Part shown: positions 35,992 through 46,559 of the stretch, one piece after another
Numbering within the stretch: position 1 is the first letter of the stretch
How the letters are laid out: each line of letters opens with the position of its first letter
Assembly (NCBI GenBank): GCA_963576475.1
Contig: OY754990.1
Span: 1 to 64,000, forward strand
Length of the DNA stretch: 64,000 nucleotides
Origin: Molanna angustata
Lineage: Eukaryota > Arthropoda > Insecta > Trichoptera > Molannidae
Reading direction: 5' to 3'
Notes under the pieces: generated by a model
What the model was told of the DNA's origin: nothing
The model's database searches: none
What the model saw: only the letters and a program-made list of their open reading frames with translations
Translations under genes and position numbers: made by a program

Positions 35992-38900
35992 TATTTATTT
36001 ATTTATTTAAACACTTTATTGTACATTACTTAAAAGCTAGTACAAATGGCGGACTTATTGCCTACTGGCAATTTCTTCCAGACAACCATCTGTGACAGTT
36101 ATGAGACAAAATGGTACATGTACAAAAAAGAAAATATATATAAAACCATAAACATATTACATTTAAACACAATAAAGTTAGAAGAAAATAAATATGTACA
36201 TCAATGAAAATTAAACAAATCATAGATAAGACCTGTTACAACACTATGGGAGGGAAGGGAAAAAAAGGAGAGGAGATATGACTAACTACAAGAATAGGGA
36301 AATAAATGGGAAGTTTGTAGGTTAAGAAATGGAAAGTATGAGCGCGCGTTTTAATCTAGTTTTGAAGGTACCTAACGTTGGTGCAGTTCTAATGTCAAGG
36401 GCCAAGTTGTTCCATAACCGGGCAGCATGGACAGTAAATGATGATGAATAGAAAGCCGTGGTATGTGATGGGATGGCGAGGGTTCTCTCTTCTCTAGATC
36501 GAAGCGGGAGTCCATGAGAGGCCAGAGGTTGAAATCTTTCGGTAAGATATGATGGAGCATTAGGGTTGTTCAAAATGTTAAACAGAAGACAAAGAGTGTG
36601 TTGATCTCGGCGCAGACGGATAGGAAGCCATTTGAGTTCCTTGCGAAAAAATGATATGTGATCGTATTTGCGAAGATTATATATGAAACGTATGCAGACG
36701 TTTTGTAATCGATCTAATTTGTTTAGAAGTTCCTGAGTAAGATCCAAATAGCAAATATCTGCATAATCGAGAATGGGGAGAAGGAGAGTTTGTGCGAGCT
36801 TTATTTTGATGTTGGTAGGAAGAAATTTTTGAAGTTTTTTGATGGAATGAATACTATAGAAAAGTTTTCTGCTGACTTCACTGACTTGTTCAGTCCAGGA
36901 AAGATGTTGATTGAAGAGAACTCCTAGATTTTTCACTGTTTTGGATATGGGTATTGCTGTGCCATTGAGTACAGGAAGGGGAATAGTGTTTGAGGTAAGT
37001 TTAGCCAGAAGTTTTGTACTCCCTATGATAATGGCGTGAGATTTGATAGGGTTAAGAAGAATACCGTTTTCAGTGGCCCATTTGCTTATGTAGTCGAGAT
37101 CAGAATTCACAGTTAGTATGGCATTATTTATGTCATTAGCTAAAAAATCTGTGTAAAGTTGAAGATCATCAGCATAGATATGATAGGAGCACCGAAGGCC
37201 TCTCACAATTGGATTGATGAATATTGAGAAGAGTAGAGGAGAGAGAATACCGCCTTGAGGAACTCCGGTTTCCAAACTAATCCAGTCGGACATTTGTTCG
37301 GAAGATATTCTGCAACGTTGTTTACGACCACGAAGATAGCTCGAGAACCAGTCGACAACGGATGAGGAGATATTAAGAAATTTCATGCGGGCTAGTAGTA
37401 TGTCAAAGTCGACAGAGTTAAAGGCGCTGCTAAAGTCCAGAAGTGAAAGTAAAATTAGTTTGGACTCATCCATTGCCTTCCTTATGTCATCTGTGACTTT
37501 GACTAAGACAGTGGTTGTACTATGGCCGGCACGAAAACCAGACTGTTTCGGATGTTGCAGTGAATTTGAAAGTACAAAAGAGTTGAGTTGGTTATGAACA
37601 ATTTTTTCAATTACCTTTGAAAGAATAGGGAGGATTGAAATTGGTCGAAAGTCTTTTGCAGTTGTTGGATTAGCTATCTTTGGAAGAGGAGTAACAAATG
37701 CCTTTTTCCATGTTGAGGGAAAATTACCGGATGTGAGAGAAAAATTTATTATATGAGTTATAGGGGAAAGAGTGGATGCAAGGACCAATTTTATCATATC
37801 AATGCTTATATTGTCATAACCACAAGATTTGCAATCAATGGATTTGATTGCATTTTGAACTTCAATATCTGTTACTGTCGAAAATGCGAACTCGGGATGG
37901 TTCATCAGAGGCGTGTTGTGAATGTCTTTGATGGTGTTTTCTTTAGTCCAACTATTTAATTTGGCGGGAGGTTTGGCAAAGTGATTGTTAAGTTCGTTCA
38001 GGTCAAACCTCTGGCATATGTCTGATTGATCTGTCTTTGTTTTTCCGATCCCGAGGGATCCAATTTTTTTCCATAAACTAGAAGGTTCACAGTCTTGAAG
38101 TATGGTATGAATATGTTTTTTCTTTGCATTTCTACACATTTGGTTGCAACGATTTCGGAGCCGTCGGTAACGTTCAAAGTTGCTTTCATCCGGTCGACTC
38201 TTAAATCGAGTGAAAGCCTTGTCTCTTTTTGTCATGACGCTTCTGATTTCGGTTGACAACCAAGGTGCAGGACTATGTTTCATTCTCATAGAAGTCATTG
38301 GAGCATGACGGTCAAATAGTTTAGTAAGAAGATCATTGAATAAGTCTACTTTGGCGTCAATGTTATCATGGTTATTTATCAAATTCCAGTTGATATTAGC
38401 TGCGTCAGACTGAAGTTTAGTCATGTCAATCCTATTAAAGTTCCGTCGTTTAAGTATTTTTGTTGGGGGCTTAGGGGATAGGATAGAGGAGCAGATGTAT
38501 ATGAGGTCGTGATGGGAAAAACCCGGTGCATCTAACTGTCCATGTTTCTTTACTGGGATGGCGTCAGAAGTTATAATAAGGTCCAACAAAGAAGAAGAAG
38601 ATTGAGTATGGAACGTAGGATTTGAGTGTAATGCTTTGAGATTAACAGATTTGAGGATGTTTATTAGTTTCAGAGCTCTGTTATCATTTTTCAAAATGCA
38701 CGTATTAAAATCACCCATTATAATACAATGAGAATATTCAGTGCAGAGGTTTTCAAGTAATGTTTCAAGTTCTAAGAAATAATTAATTGTAGGGGGACAA
38801 TAGACAACACCGAGTAAGAGTTTGACTCCGATCAAATCGATTTCAAGAAATATGTATTCTGCACTTCCAGTGTAGGGCTGAGACGATTGGTTCATTATTT

Positions 38901-39846
38901 TAAATTTAAGGTCAGATCGAAGATATATGGCCACGCCCCCTGCACCCTTCCCCGTTCTATCATTACGTATGAGTTGATATCCTTTTAAAGGATAGAGAGT
39001 GGAGGGTAGGGATGGTTTTAACCAGGTTTCACTCACCAGCAAAGCATGGAACGGAACATCAGAGAAGGATGCGAGGAGTTCGGTGTAATGTGCAGGGATG
39101 CTCTGTGCGTTAATGTGGCAGGCATGGAAGTCCTTGGGCGTTGAAAAGTTGGAAATAAGTAAGTTATGTAATTGTTCAGAAGGGCTGTTATCAAGACTAT
39201 CGGCACTCATGAAGGAGTTTGACGAGGAATCCGGAGCGAAGCTCTGGTTGAAGAGGTCAGGGATCGAGTGGAAGGAATCATCTGAGGAGTATTGATTTGA
39301 CATAGTGTGTGTAAACAGGTGAAATAATATAAGCACAAGGAAAAAAAAAAATATATAAAATAAATTATGTAATAGGAAAATTACCTAAAAATAAATTCTT
39401 AAAAGAATAATAAGAAAAAACTGTAGAAAAAAAAAAAAAGATCTTAAAAATAAACATGAAATGCAATAATCAAGCCTAGAAGTGCAATCAAACATAAAAG
39501 ACAAGTATAATACAGTGTAGGTAGATACCTATGTATATGTTTATATGTATAATATGCACGAGTATAATACAGTGGGTAGGTACTTATCTGACAGAGCAAG
39601 TAGGATAAACGAACCAGTAATTATTGATCAGAATATTTGTCCAAACTATAATAGGTAACTCTGGGTAAAAAGTTGAGTATGGTCATCAATTTAGGTTTGC
39701 AATCATCAGTGTTTAATTTATAAGGATATTGAGGCTTTATAGTTACAGTACATATATAACAATAATCACAAAATAGAGATCAAAATATATAGGTATGTCA
39801 TAGTGTTACTAAAAAGGTATTGACGAGATATTTTTACCATCTTCAC
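35992..39846 (-). mobile_element. CR1/L2-group LINE with an intact long ORF
   Basis: Minus-strand element inserted in X. The likely 10-bp TSD TTTATACATT occurs at 35982-35991 and 39847-39856. The 3' end (left) is an (AAATA)n-like tail, the ORF is 39336-36322, and about 510 bp of AT-rich 5' UTR lie at 39337-39846. The other limits follow from the TSD. No separate ORF1 was seen. Confidence 0.8.
36322..39336 (-). CDS. LINE endonuclease-reverse transcriptase, 1004 residues, intact
   Basis: The APE-like endonuclease shows HINAQSI, VSETWLKP, GAGGVAIYLR, IIMGDFNT, LLDLIITS and SHHDLIYI (residues about 90-280). The RT shows KSCGYDNISIDMIK, FRPISILPILSK, QSGFRAGHSTTT, LLDFSSAFNSVD, TGVPQGGILSPLLF and YHIYADDLQLY (residues about 480-770). 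A C-terminal region with LDYADICYLD and RLWNNLALDIR ends the protein. There is no RNase H. DDLQLY and the SAFxSVD block point to the CR1/L2/Daphne group. The N-terminal 75 residues are Ser/Asp-rich. The second Met (39303) is an equally plausible start. With no stop or frameshift it could still be mobile. A relic of a related element lies at 48480-48915. Confidence 0.88.
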   Translation of the reverse strand: MLILFHLFTHTMSNQYSSDDSFHSIPDLFNQSFAPDSSSNSFMSADSLDNSPSEQLHNLLISNFSTPKDFHACHINAQSIPAHYTELLASFSDVPFHALLVSETWLKPSLPSTLYPLKGYQLIRNDRTGKGAGGVAIYLRSDLKFKIMNQSSQPYTGSAEYIFLEIDLIGVKLLLGVVYCPPTINYFLELETLLENLCTEYSHCIIMGDFNTCILKNDNRALKLINILKSVNLKALHSNPTFHTQSSSSLLDLIITSDAIPVKKHGQLDAPGFSHHDLIYICSSILSPKPPTKILKRRNFNRIDMTKLQSDAANINWNLINNHDNIDAKVDLFNDLLTKLFDRHAPMTSMRMKHSPAPWLSTEIRSVMTKRDKAFTRFKSRPDESNFERYRRLRNRCNQMCRNAKKKHIHTILQDCEPSSLWKKIGSLGIGKTKTDQSDICQRFDLNELNNHFAKPPAKLNSWTKENTIKDIHNTPLMNHPEFAFSTVTDIEVQNAIKSIDCKSCGYDNISIDMIKLVLASTLSPITHIINFSLTSGNFPSTWKKAFVTPLPKIANPTTAKDFRPISILPILSKVIEKIVHNQLNSFVLSNSLQHPKQSGFRAGHSTTTVLVKVTDDIRKAMDESKLILLSLLDFSSAFNSVDFDILLARMKFLNISSSVVDWFSSYLRGRKQRCRISSEQMSDWISLETGVPQGGILSPLLFSIFINPIVRGLRCSYHIYADDLQLYTDFLANDINNAILTVNSDLDYISKWATENGILLNPIKSHAIIIGSTKLLAKLTSNTIPLPVLNGTAIPISKTVKNLGVLFNQHLSWTEQVSEVSRKLFYSIHSIKKLQKFLPTNIKIKLAQTLLLPILDYADICYLDLTQELLNKLDRLQNVCIRFIYNLRKYDHISFFRKELKWLPIRLRRDQHTLCLLFNILNNPNAPSYLTERFQPLASHGLPLRSREERTLAIPSHTTAFYSSSFTVHAARLWNNLALDIRTAPTLGTFKTRLKRALILSIS

Positions 39847-39856
39847 TTTATACATT

Positions 39857-42441
39857 CTCAACTTATAAGACACATAAATACTAATTTGCTCAGTTAAATT
39901 AAAATACAATTACTTAAAATATATATCTTTTTATCATTAATACCGCAGCTACATAGAATAAAGTTTAATAAAGAATACTTATTTAATATGTATTACACAT
40001 CATAGATTTAATATAAAATTACAAATAAACTGACAGAAAAAAAATAGCTACGACTGGTTAAAACTGGTAATACTGCCCGTGCATATAATAGAATATTAAT
40101 TTGTTTAATGGCAACATGGCGGGCAAAAATCCAGCGGAGTACGAGATGGCAACAATAAAAATAGTTCAAAAAAATCATAGATATAGGAGAAATATATACC
40201 TACACATAATATCCGTGTTTACATTTATAGTAGACATTTACAGTACATAGATAACATGTATAGTATATTAAATACAACAAGTATATTAAATTAAGAAATG
40301 TAGTGAAAAACGTTAAACTGTGTAGCTGAATTATGTTACTAATATATAGCTATAATTTAGTATTTCTGGACCGAAGACTTCGTTTCGCTTGTGATTGTGG
40401 CAGTTCCTTCGGAGTTGTGATGTCATCTACACATTCGTTGTTAATTTTTCGACTTAGGTCTTTGGAGGCTTAATATTTCATGAATTTGACGTTTCAAACA
40501 AAGAAACATGACGTTTTTCTTTGAGTATAATAATATAAAATGAGGATACTAATCACGTTTTGTTTATTTGCAGCATGTCATACTTATTTTTGCGAGCGTT
40601 AAAAGACGATGAAAAGCGATAAAAAGACGATGGTCCGTCGGACACGACGAACGATGTATTTGTCGCACATTACAGAATTAACCATTCATTGTTTGTTGTC
40701 CTGTACGAACCAAAGAGTATATAATACCTTACGGATAGTACGAACAAATTAAAACTCCACATCCCAGTACTTCAGAGGCACACAGCAGTTCCGTTCGAAC
40801 TAAAAGTATGTACCTACAATAACCCATCCTAAATTTGTTCTTGATAACAAATTTCGTGTTTAATATATCACACACTGAATTACATTGTCAGATAAATGAC
40901 ATATTATCATTTTCTTTGATGTATAATATAGCATTGACACCTTCAGTAACTTCTTAAGACTGCCTTGTTTCGTAGAGCCAACAAATAAACTACAGCGCCC
41001 TTGGAGTGATCTTGTATCATTAAACGGCGCTTTGTAAATTCTATTTATTATATATCATATTATATTTATCATAGGGCAGAGAGAACATCTATTTACATTT
41101 TTTTAGATTTTATTAATATTCTGCTCCAATCAATTGTTTTTGCATAGCGACTAATGCTGATCCATGTGGCATAGTGGGAGTTTGTTTTAACTTCAATTAA
41201 TTCATGACTCAATAACACATTACTTTGTTATTGTATATAATGAAATGTTTAAATTTAAATAAATGAAAAAAAATTGGAGTTGGTTTTGAAAGTATATTTA
41301 AATCAATAAATAGTATTTAAAAGCACATTGTACCATAATATGAAGATAACTAAACATCATATACACATAAAAGTACTAGTTTTACCTTTTTATACTGCTT
41401 CATTTTAATATGCATGGTATTTATGTAGTGCGTTTGATAATTCACTCACATGTTAAGAGCAGATAATTCTGAAACTATATATTTTGTTGGAAAAAAATAG
41501 GATAAAAAGAAAACACAAGCATGAAATTTTTTGAACCATGATCATTATAGTGGTCAAAGTAAATTATTTTATTAACCTTGTTTATTATTTTTACAGATAT
41601 GTAATTGAAATCTTGCAATCATCAGTGTGTCGCACATGTTTGGAAGCCATATTATGTAATAGCTTTGCAGTATAGTATAATATGGTAAACTGCTGCAGGA
41701 ATTCTTGAGCCAGACAGAGTTGAGCTGATACTGAAGTCATTATACTATTGACTACTTCTATACATGTATATATATAATATCTGCAACAAAGAAAAAACAA
41801 TTTTACAATTTTTTTTAAACAATTTTTTTGAAACAATTATTCTGTATGATATTTAATTATAAAAATAATAAAATGCAGACTCAAAATTTCATGAAAAAAT
41901 TATTATGCTCTTTTTTTGTCCATTCTAAACAAGAAATTATTTATAAAAAAAACGTTTACCCATGATATTACCAAAACAAGCATGTTTGCCTGTCAATTTT
42001 ATTAGAATAATCACTTGCAAAAAAATAATCACTTCAAAATTGAGTCGTTTGACGTAACACCATTTCAATTAAAATTTTATTTAAAACATGTTATTTATAA
42101 AAAGCATCGAGTAAATAAGCTATGAAATACAAAACAATGAATGAAAATAGAGTATATACCTTGCTAAATATTAATAAAATAAACAAAAAACACGATTAGC
42201 TGTCAAAATCTGATAAATGCGGGTAAATGTACGAGATTGCCATATGTAAATTAAACTGGACATAGAAATTTTATTTACATATGGCAAATTTGTACTAATG
42301 TTTGGGTCACGCTCCCTTCAATTTTCTCACGGAGTTAACACAGGAAAACTCCATACGGAATACCAAATTCCGAGATTTCTCGGGAGTTAAGACAACTCTT
42401 GGTGTTTCATACAAAATCAGCCTGCTGCAGGCACAACGAAT
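39857..42441. other. Unique interior of element X
   Basis: AT-rich and non-coding as far as I can see. It contains the 61-bp segment 40430-40490 shared with the Y spacer and a 15-bp stem hairpin at 42237-42289 (TTGCCATATGTAAAT/ATTTACATATGGCAA). No transposase motif was found. Confidence 0.5.
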
Positions 42442-42747
42442 TATAAACAAGTCAAATACAAAAATAAATAATCAATTTGGTTAGTAATATGTATGAATAT
42501 TGTACAAGATAAATAATACACACCTTGTAAATGATTATGGATGAAATAATTCAAGTAATTACTGTAATAAGTCAAATTTACAATATTAAACTCGCGTGCA
42601 TAGAAAATATAGAAGTAAATTTGTCGCGTGATTTGACAGGAGATAACTCTTATTCTACAAATAAATAAATAATTTTAACCCCGAGTATTTTATTGGGGTT
42701 AAGATAACAAAAGAAAATTCGCTTACAAAATACCAAAAACATACATA
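42442..42747 (-). repeat. Right terminal inverted repeat of element X
   Basis: Reverse complement of 14925-15221, ending CCAAAAACATACATA next to the TRAS-like sequence at 42751. Confidence 0.85.
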
Positions 42748-42750
42748 CAT

Positions 42751-42828
42751 TGGTGTTAACGAGCTAAATCCACAGATTAAATAGTACTTAACTCATTTGT
42801 TCTCCTCTGGTGTTTATACAAAATCAAC
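42751..42828 (-). mobile_element. TRAS-like fragment, 5' part of the interrupted copy
   Basis: Reverse complement of about 3985-4060 (last codons and stop of the TRAS-like ORF). It joins the 3' UTR pieces at 14697-14920 and 13573-13663 across element X. Homology stops at a G-run near 42835, the 5' truncation point. Confidence 0.85.
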
Positions 42829-43290
42829 CTGCAGGGGGGGTCGACTTTCTTCTAAGTACTTGCCAACACGGTTTTGGCACGTTTTGTTCAGTCAGAGTCA
42901 GAAATATATATCGCCTCTCTTTCCACTTTAGGTTTACTCGTTTACCTCTGTGTGTACAGAGCTAAAAGAAGAAGGAAATATAAATAATTTTTGTTTTCAC
43001 ATTTGATTATGATTTGGCAACAACAAAAAAATATTTTTGTTTAATAATTATTTAACATAACGATTAAAAGTTATAATAATGATCTTATCGCTATAATCGA
43101 AGAAATATTCATAATATTTATAACGTTGCTGTTTTTTACCTGGCAATATTATATTGACAAGTGGACAAAAGTGAAGTTTGTTATTTTATTTTATATTTCC
43201 GGTTTAACATAACCACATTTTTGCATGCATTTGCATAATAAATACTAATTATATATACGATTAACGATTAACTATTGTTGATTTATAAAA

Positions 43291-43666
43291 ATGAGTGCCA
43301 AATTAAAATATACGAAATGTGCTAAGTGTGGAGTTTCTGCTGCACAAAATCCATCCTTAACAGTTCACCGGTTTCCAAATTCTGTATTTAAGGTAAGCTA
43401 ACATTACACCTAACCTATCAATAATTTATTTTCATCATACATTTTACTAATAAAAATCAATATTTAATTTCAGATCTCGAATTTGGGATGAGTACTGTTT
43501 TCCTAATCAGAATTGGTCTACATTGCAGTCGATAAAAGGCTTATATACAAGTCACAAAATGCTATGTAGTCAACATTTTGACCTTACGACCTGTCATCGG
43601 CTAACGACCTGTCATCGGCTGGCTTTTTCAATAAACCCAGCAAAATTTCTTAAAAATCTGTCTTGA
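43291..43666 (+). pseudogene. THAP-domain-like fragment in two exons
   Basis: Exon 1 starts at ATG 43291 and gives KCAKCGVSAAQNP and VHRFPNSVFK up to a consensus donor (gtaagc at 43393). After a typical acceptor (tttcag near 43473) the best frame reads RIWDEYCF and KMLCSQHFDL, matching the second half of a THAP zinc site (C..HF). Splicing at these sites puts the two exons out of frame, and a 17-bp duplication follows (acgacctgtcatcggct twice). This is probably a decayed P-element-type or THAP gene fragment. Confidence 0.5.
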
Positions 43667-43669
43667 ATT

Positions 43670-44286
43670 GAGTCGATTGGTGTTGAAATAATTTTTTTAT
43701 GTATTTATTTACTTTACTATTTGTAATTTTATATTACACTATGCCTTGCTATAAATAATTTTTCATACTTACTAAATTACCTTAATATATTTATTTAAAA
43801 TTGAATTGCTCGTAATTTTGACCTGTAATGTATGTACTTCTTTAGAAAATAAAATATATTTAAAATGTATATTTTTTTAATTATAAATCTATTCACAATA
43901 ATAAAAATAAATTAAAAATATCTAATATTAAAGGGGCGTTCGAAATGCCGCCATATTTTTGTTTCGTGATGGCACCAACTGAGGCGCTAGCGTCGCTTGG
44001 TGTAGGTATGCATATATTTTGTATGGAGTTGTCATTCTTCCCTGTATATGTGTTCTGTGGTCTTGTCCACTTCTAATAAAGCAACCACGTTTTCTTTCAA
44101 CCTCTCTCTTTTTATTTCAAATGAAATAATATTCTACGCTTAAAACAAGAGCAAGTTCAAGAACTACAAGTAAGTACCTACAACACATTTATTTATTATG
44201 CTATTTTAAAATAGGATGTTGTTCAAAATAAGTTTTCTCTCGCTTGCACGGCTGCTCGTGATGTAGCATTAAATCTCCTTTGTGAA
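43670..44286. other. Non-coding stretch
   Basis: AT-rich, with a somewhat GC-richer patch at 43930-44110 (cgttcgaaatgccgcc, gaggcgctagcgtcgc). No gene was recognised. Confidence 0.4.
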
Positions 44287-45112
44287 TTAGGTCGTGGTGT
44301 TTGTGCAATACCTATTTTTCTTGGCAAATTTTGATGTTTCCCGGAAAGATGTAAATTCAGTCTCATTTATTGATTCAAGATCACGTATAACATTGTGCAG
44401 TAAACATATGACTTTTACGATATGGACTGCATTTTCTACGTTTGTTTCGATAGATTTACGCAGAATTCTGAATTTAGAGGTTATTGAACCAAAAGAACAT
44501 TCCACCACCATTCTTGCTCGTGATAAGCCATAATTATCTTTTGGGTCCCCTTTTGTCGTTGGTCTTTCTGGAAAAGGACTCATTAGGTATTCCTTTAAAG
44601 GAAACACTGCATCTTCTAGGAGAACATATGGAGCTTTAATATTATTTGAGCCCGGCAATACTTGTTCTTTTGGTAATTTTAGTCTTCCTTGTTCTATTGC
44701 ACTTCGAAAAGGGCATTCATCAAAAACTCCAGCATCGTTTTCTTTTCCATAGGAACCCACATTTATCATTACAAACTTATAATTAGCATTAGTGACTGCT
44801 AATTATCCAATCGAAAAGAAGGATTTAGAGTTATAGTACATGGAACCAGTTTTTTTTGTTTTTTTTTTATACGAATATGCTTTCCGTCAATACATCCGAT
44901 GCAGTTAGGAAACTGCCACCTATCCCAGAAACATTGCGCTATGTTCTTAAAGTTATTTTCTGTAGGCTCGGGCATGTGCTTCGTAACTAATTGTGTCCAT
45001 ATAACTTTGCAAACGTGTGGTACGATTGTAGAAATAGCTGGTTTTGAAATTCTGAATGAGAAAGCGAGTTGCCGGAAGTGTATGCCCGTTGCTAAATACC
45101 TGAAATAATTAA
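44287..45112 (-). pseudogene. PIF/Harbinger transposase, broken
   Basis: Minus-strand frames read FRQLAFSFRISKPAIS and CIGCIDGKHIRI (first catalytic Asp), then, after a frameshift and stop near 44810, ANYKFVMINVGSYGKENDAGVF (second Asp), LEDAVFPLKEYLMSPFPE and NYGLSRARMVVECSFGS (catalytic Glu), followed by LLHNVIRD. This is the DDE_Tnp_4 order of HARBI1-like transposases. An acceptor-like cag sits just before 45112, so an upstream exon is missing. The break and missing exon make it inactive. Confidence 0.85.
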
Positions 45113-45142
45113 ATAGTATTATTTTTTTTTCAGGTGAAATAG

Positions 45143-45361
45143 TAAATAAATGGAAAAATTTGCGAGACACTTTTATAAAAGAGTTGAAAAAAATTCCAAA
45201 GCCTCGTTCTGGGGCTGACGGCGAAAATGAAGTATACAGGCACGTGGCCATATTTTGAGACCATATCATTCTTATCGGAAATTGTGAAACCCCGAAAGAC
45301 GGAAGGAAATATCGTACAAGAATATTACTCAACAGAAAGTTATTCAATAGATCTTTATTAG
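45143..45361 (+). pseudogene. Orphan MADF-like exon, frameshifted
   Basis: After a strong acceptor (polypyrimidine tract and cag, 45131-45142) the plus strand encodes VNKWKNLRDTFIKELKK and, one frame over, TWPYFETISFLSEIVKPR. These are the second half of a MADF domain (W+NLRD....Y..F..FL). A one-base frameshift lies near 45238. The upstream half is absent. MADF/Myb-type proteins are the usual partners of Harbinger transposases, so this may be the second gene of the same element, now rearranged. Confidence 0.6.
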
Positions 45362-45364
45362 ACA

Positions 45365-46411
45365 ATGGAGAACACAGTGAACCAAGAGCCAAAAATAATA
45401 ATAAAAGAAGAATATACTCCTTCCATAGAGAAAAATATGTGTGGGTTTGAAGCATTTGCTGATTTCCCAATTGACGAATGTGAAGTTGATTTAAAAAAAG
45501 AAATTGTACAGCATTCGTTAATTCAAAATGAAAACAAAATTAATACAGTGTTACATATTACTAATGAATGTAGGATGATATTTTCTCAAAGAGGACACAG
45601 AAACAAAAAAAAACTTAGTCATTCGGGCAAAAAACCATACGAATGCATTGTCTGTGGAAAGAAATTTGCTCGAACGGGAGATTTAAAACAACATCAACTC
45701 ACTCATACGGGCGAAAAACCACACGAATGCATTGTGTGTGGAAAGAAATTTGCTCGAACGGGATATTTAAAAAAACATCAACTCACTCATTCAGGCGAAA
45801 AACCACACAAATGCATTTTTTGTGGACAGACATTCACTCAAAGAGGACATTTAAAACGACATCAACTCACTCATTCAGGCGAAAAACCACATGAATGCAT
45901 TATTTGTGGAAAGACATTCACTCGAACGGGAGATTTAAAACAACATCAACTCATTCATTCGGGCGAAAAACCACACGAATGCATTGTCTGTGGAAAGACA
46001 TTCACTCGAAAGGGAGATTTAAAACAACATCAACTCACTCATTCGGGCGAAAAACCACACGAATGCATTGTCTGTGGAAAGACATTCAATCGAACGGGAG
46101 ATTTAAAACAACATCAACTCACTCATACGGGCGAAAAACCACACGAATGCATTGTCTGTGGAAAGAAATTTGCTCGAACGGGACATTTAAAAAAACATCG
46201 ACTCATTCATTCGGGCGAAAAACCACACAAATGCATTATTTGTGGAAAGACATTCACTCGAACGGGAGAGTCAAAACAACATCAACTCATTCATTCGGGC
46301 GAAAAACCACACGAATGCATTGTCTGTGGAAAGAAATTTGCTCGAACGGGAGATTTAAAACTACATCAACTCACTCATTCGGACGAAAAACCACACGAGT
46401 GCATTATTTGA
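45365..46411 (+). CDS. C2H2 zinc-finger protein with nine near-identical fingers
   Basis: 348 residues. The N-terminus (1-80) is acidic, with IIIKEEYTP (a sumoylation-type IKEE), and no ZAD or BTB motif is seen. One degenerate finger (NECRMIFSQRGHRN) is followed by nine complete fingers of the form HECIVCGKKFARTGDLKQHQLTH joined by SGEKP linkers, on an 84-bp period. Recognition positions -1/3/6 are mostly R/D/Q. The frame ends abruptly in HECII at 46409. In another frame two more finger remnants continue to about 46550, so the array lost its end by frameshift. A DNA-binding nuclear role is expected from the family; the target is unknown. The start at 45365 is the first Met after the MADF exon's stop. 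Confidence 0.8.
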   Translation: MENTVNQEPKIIIKEEYTPSIEKNMCGFEAFADFPIDECEVDLKKEIVQHSLIQNENKINTVLHITNECRMIFSQRGHRNKKKLSHSGKKPYECIVCGKKFARTGDLKQHQLTHTGEKPHECIVCGKKFARTGYLKKHQLTHSGEKPHKCIFCGQTFTQRGHLKRHQLTHSGEKPHECIICGKTFTRTGDLKQHQLIHSGEKPHECIVCGKTFTRKGDLKQHQLTHSGEKPHECIVCGKTFNRTGDLKQHQLTHTGEKPHECIVCGKKFARTGHLKKHRLIHSGEKPHKCIICGKTFTRTGESKQHQLIHSGEKPHECIVCGKKFARTGDLKLHQLTHSDEKPHECII

Positions 46412-46554
46412 AATTTTCTCGTAAGGGAAATTTAAATGTACATGTATATTGTTCGGGCGAAAAACCACATGAATACAATGATTGTGGAAAGACATTCACT
46501 CACAAGCGAAATTTAAAAATACATCAACTCACTCATTCGGGAGAAACCATATGA
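46412..46554 (+). pseudogene. Frameshifted terminal fingers of the C2H2 array
   Basis: FSRKGNLNVH then CGKTFTHKRNLKIHQLTHSGE in a different frame from the main ORF. The first retains no first Cys pair, and the second has EYND in place of a finger Cys. Confidence 0.75.
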
Positions 46555-46559
46555 ATAAA

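Larger units (their letters stand above)
14925..42747. mobile_element. Element X: TIR element (about 3.4 kb unoccupied) carrying nested insertions
   Basis: The two ends are inverted copies of each other (14925-15221 and 42442-42747), both starting TATGTATGTTTTTGG. They sit precisely at a break in a TRAS-like 3' UTR whose two halves flank them in matching orientation. Flanking bases allow a 2-4 bp TA-type duplication with one mismatch. Removing Y (15229-35755) and the LINE (35992-39846) leaves about 3.4 kb. No transposase was recognised, so X is probably non-autonomous. Class II is inferred from structure. Confidence 0.72.

Noticed and set aside
42295..42430. Possible extra TRAS-like fragment inside the right end of X (ggtgtttcatacaaaatcag)
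   Set aside because: Only about 30 bp of imperfect similarity, not enough to support a call.
44799..45470. Full 223-codon minus-strand ORF as one transposase exon
   Set aside because: Only the part up to about 45112 is Harbinger-like. The rest is antisense to the MADF exon and the zinc-finger gene start.
45643..46554. Out-of-frame ORFs reading MHCLWKDIHSNG repeats
   Set aside because: Frame shadows of the 84-bp C2H2 finger repeat.
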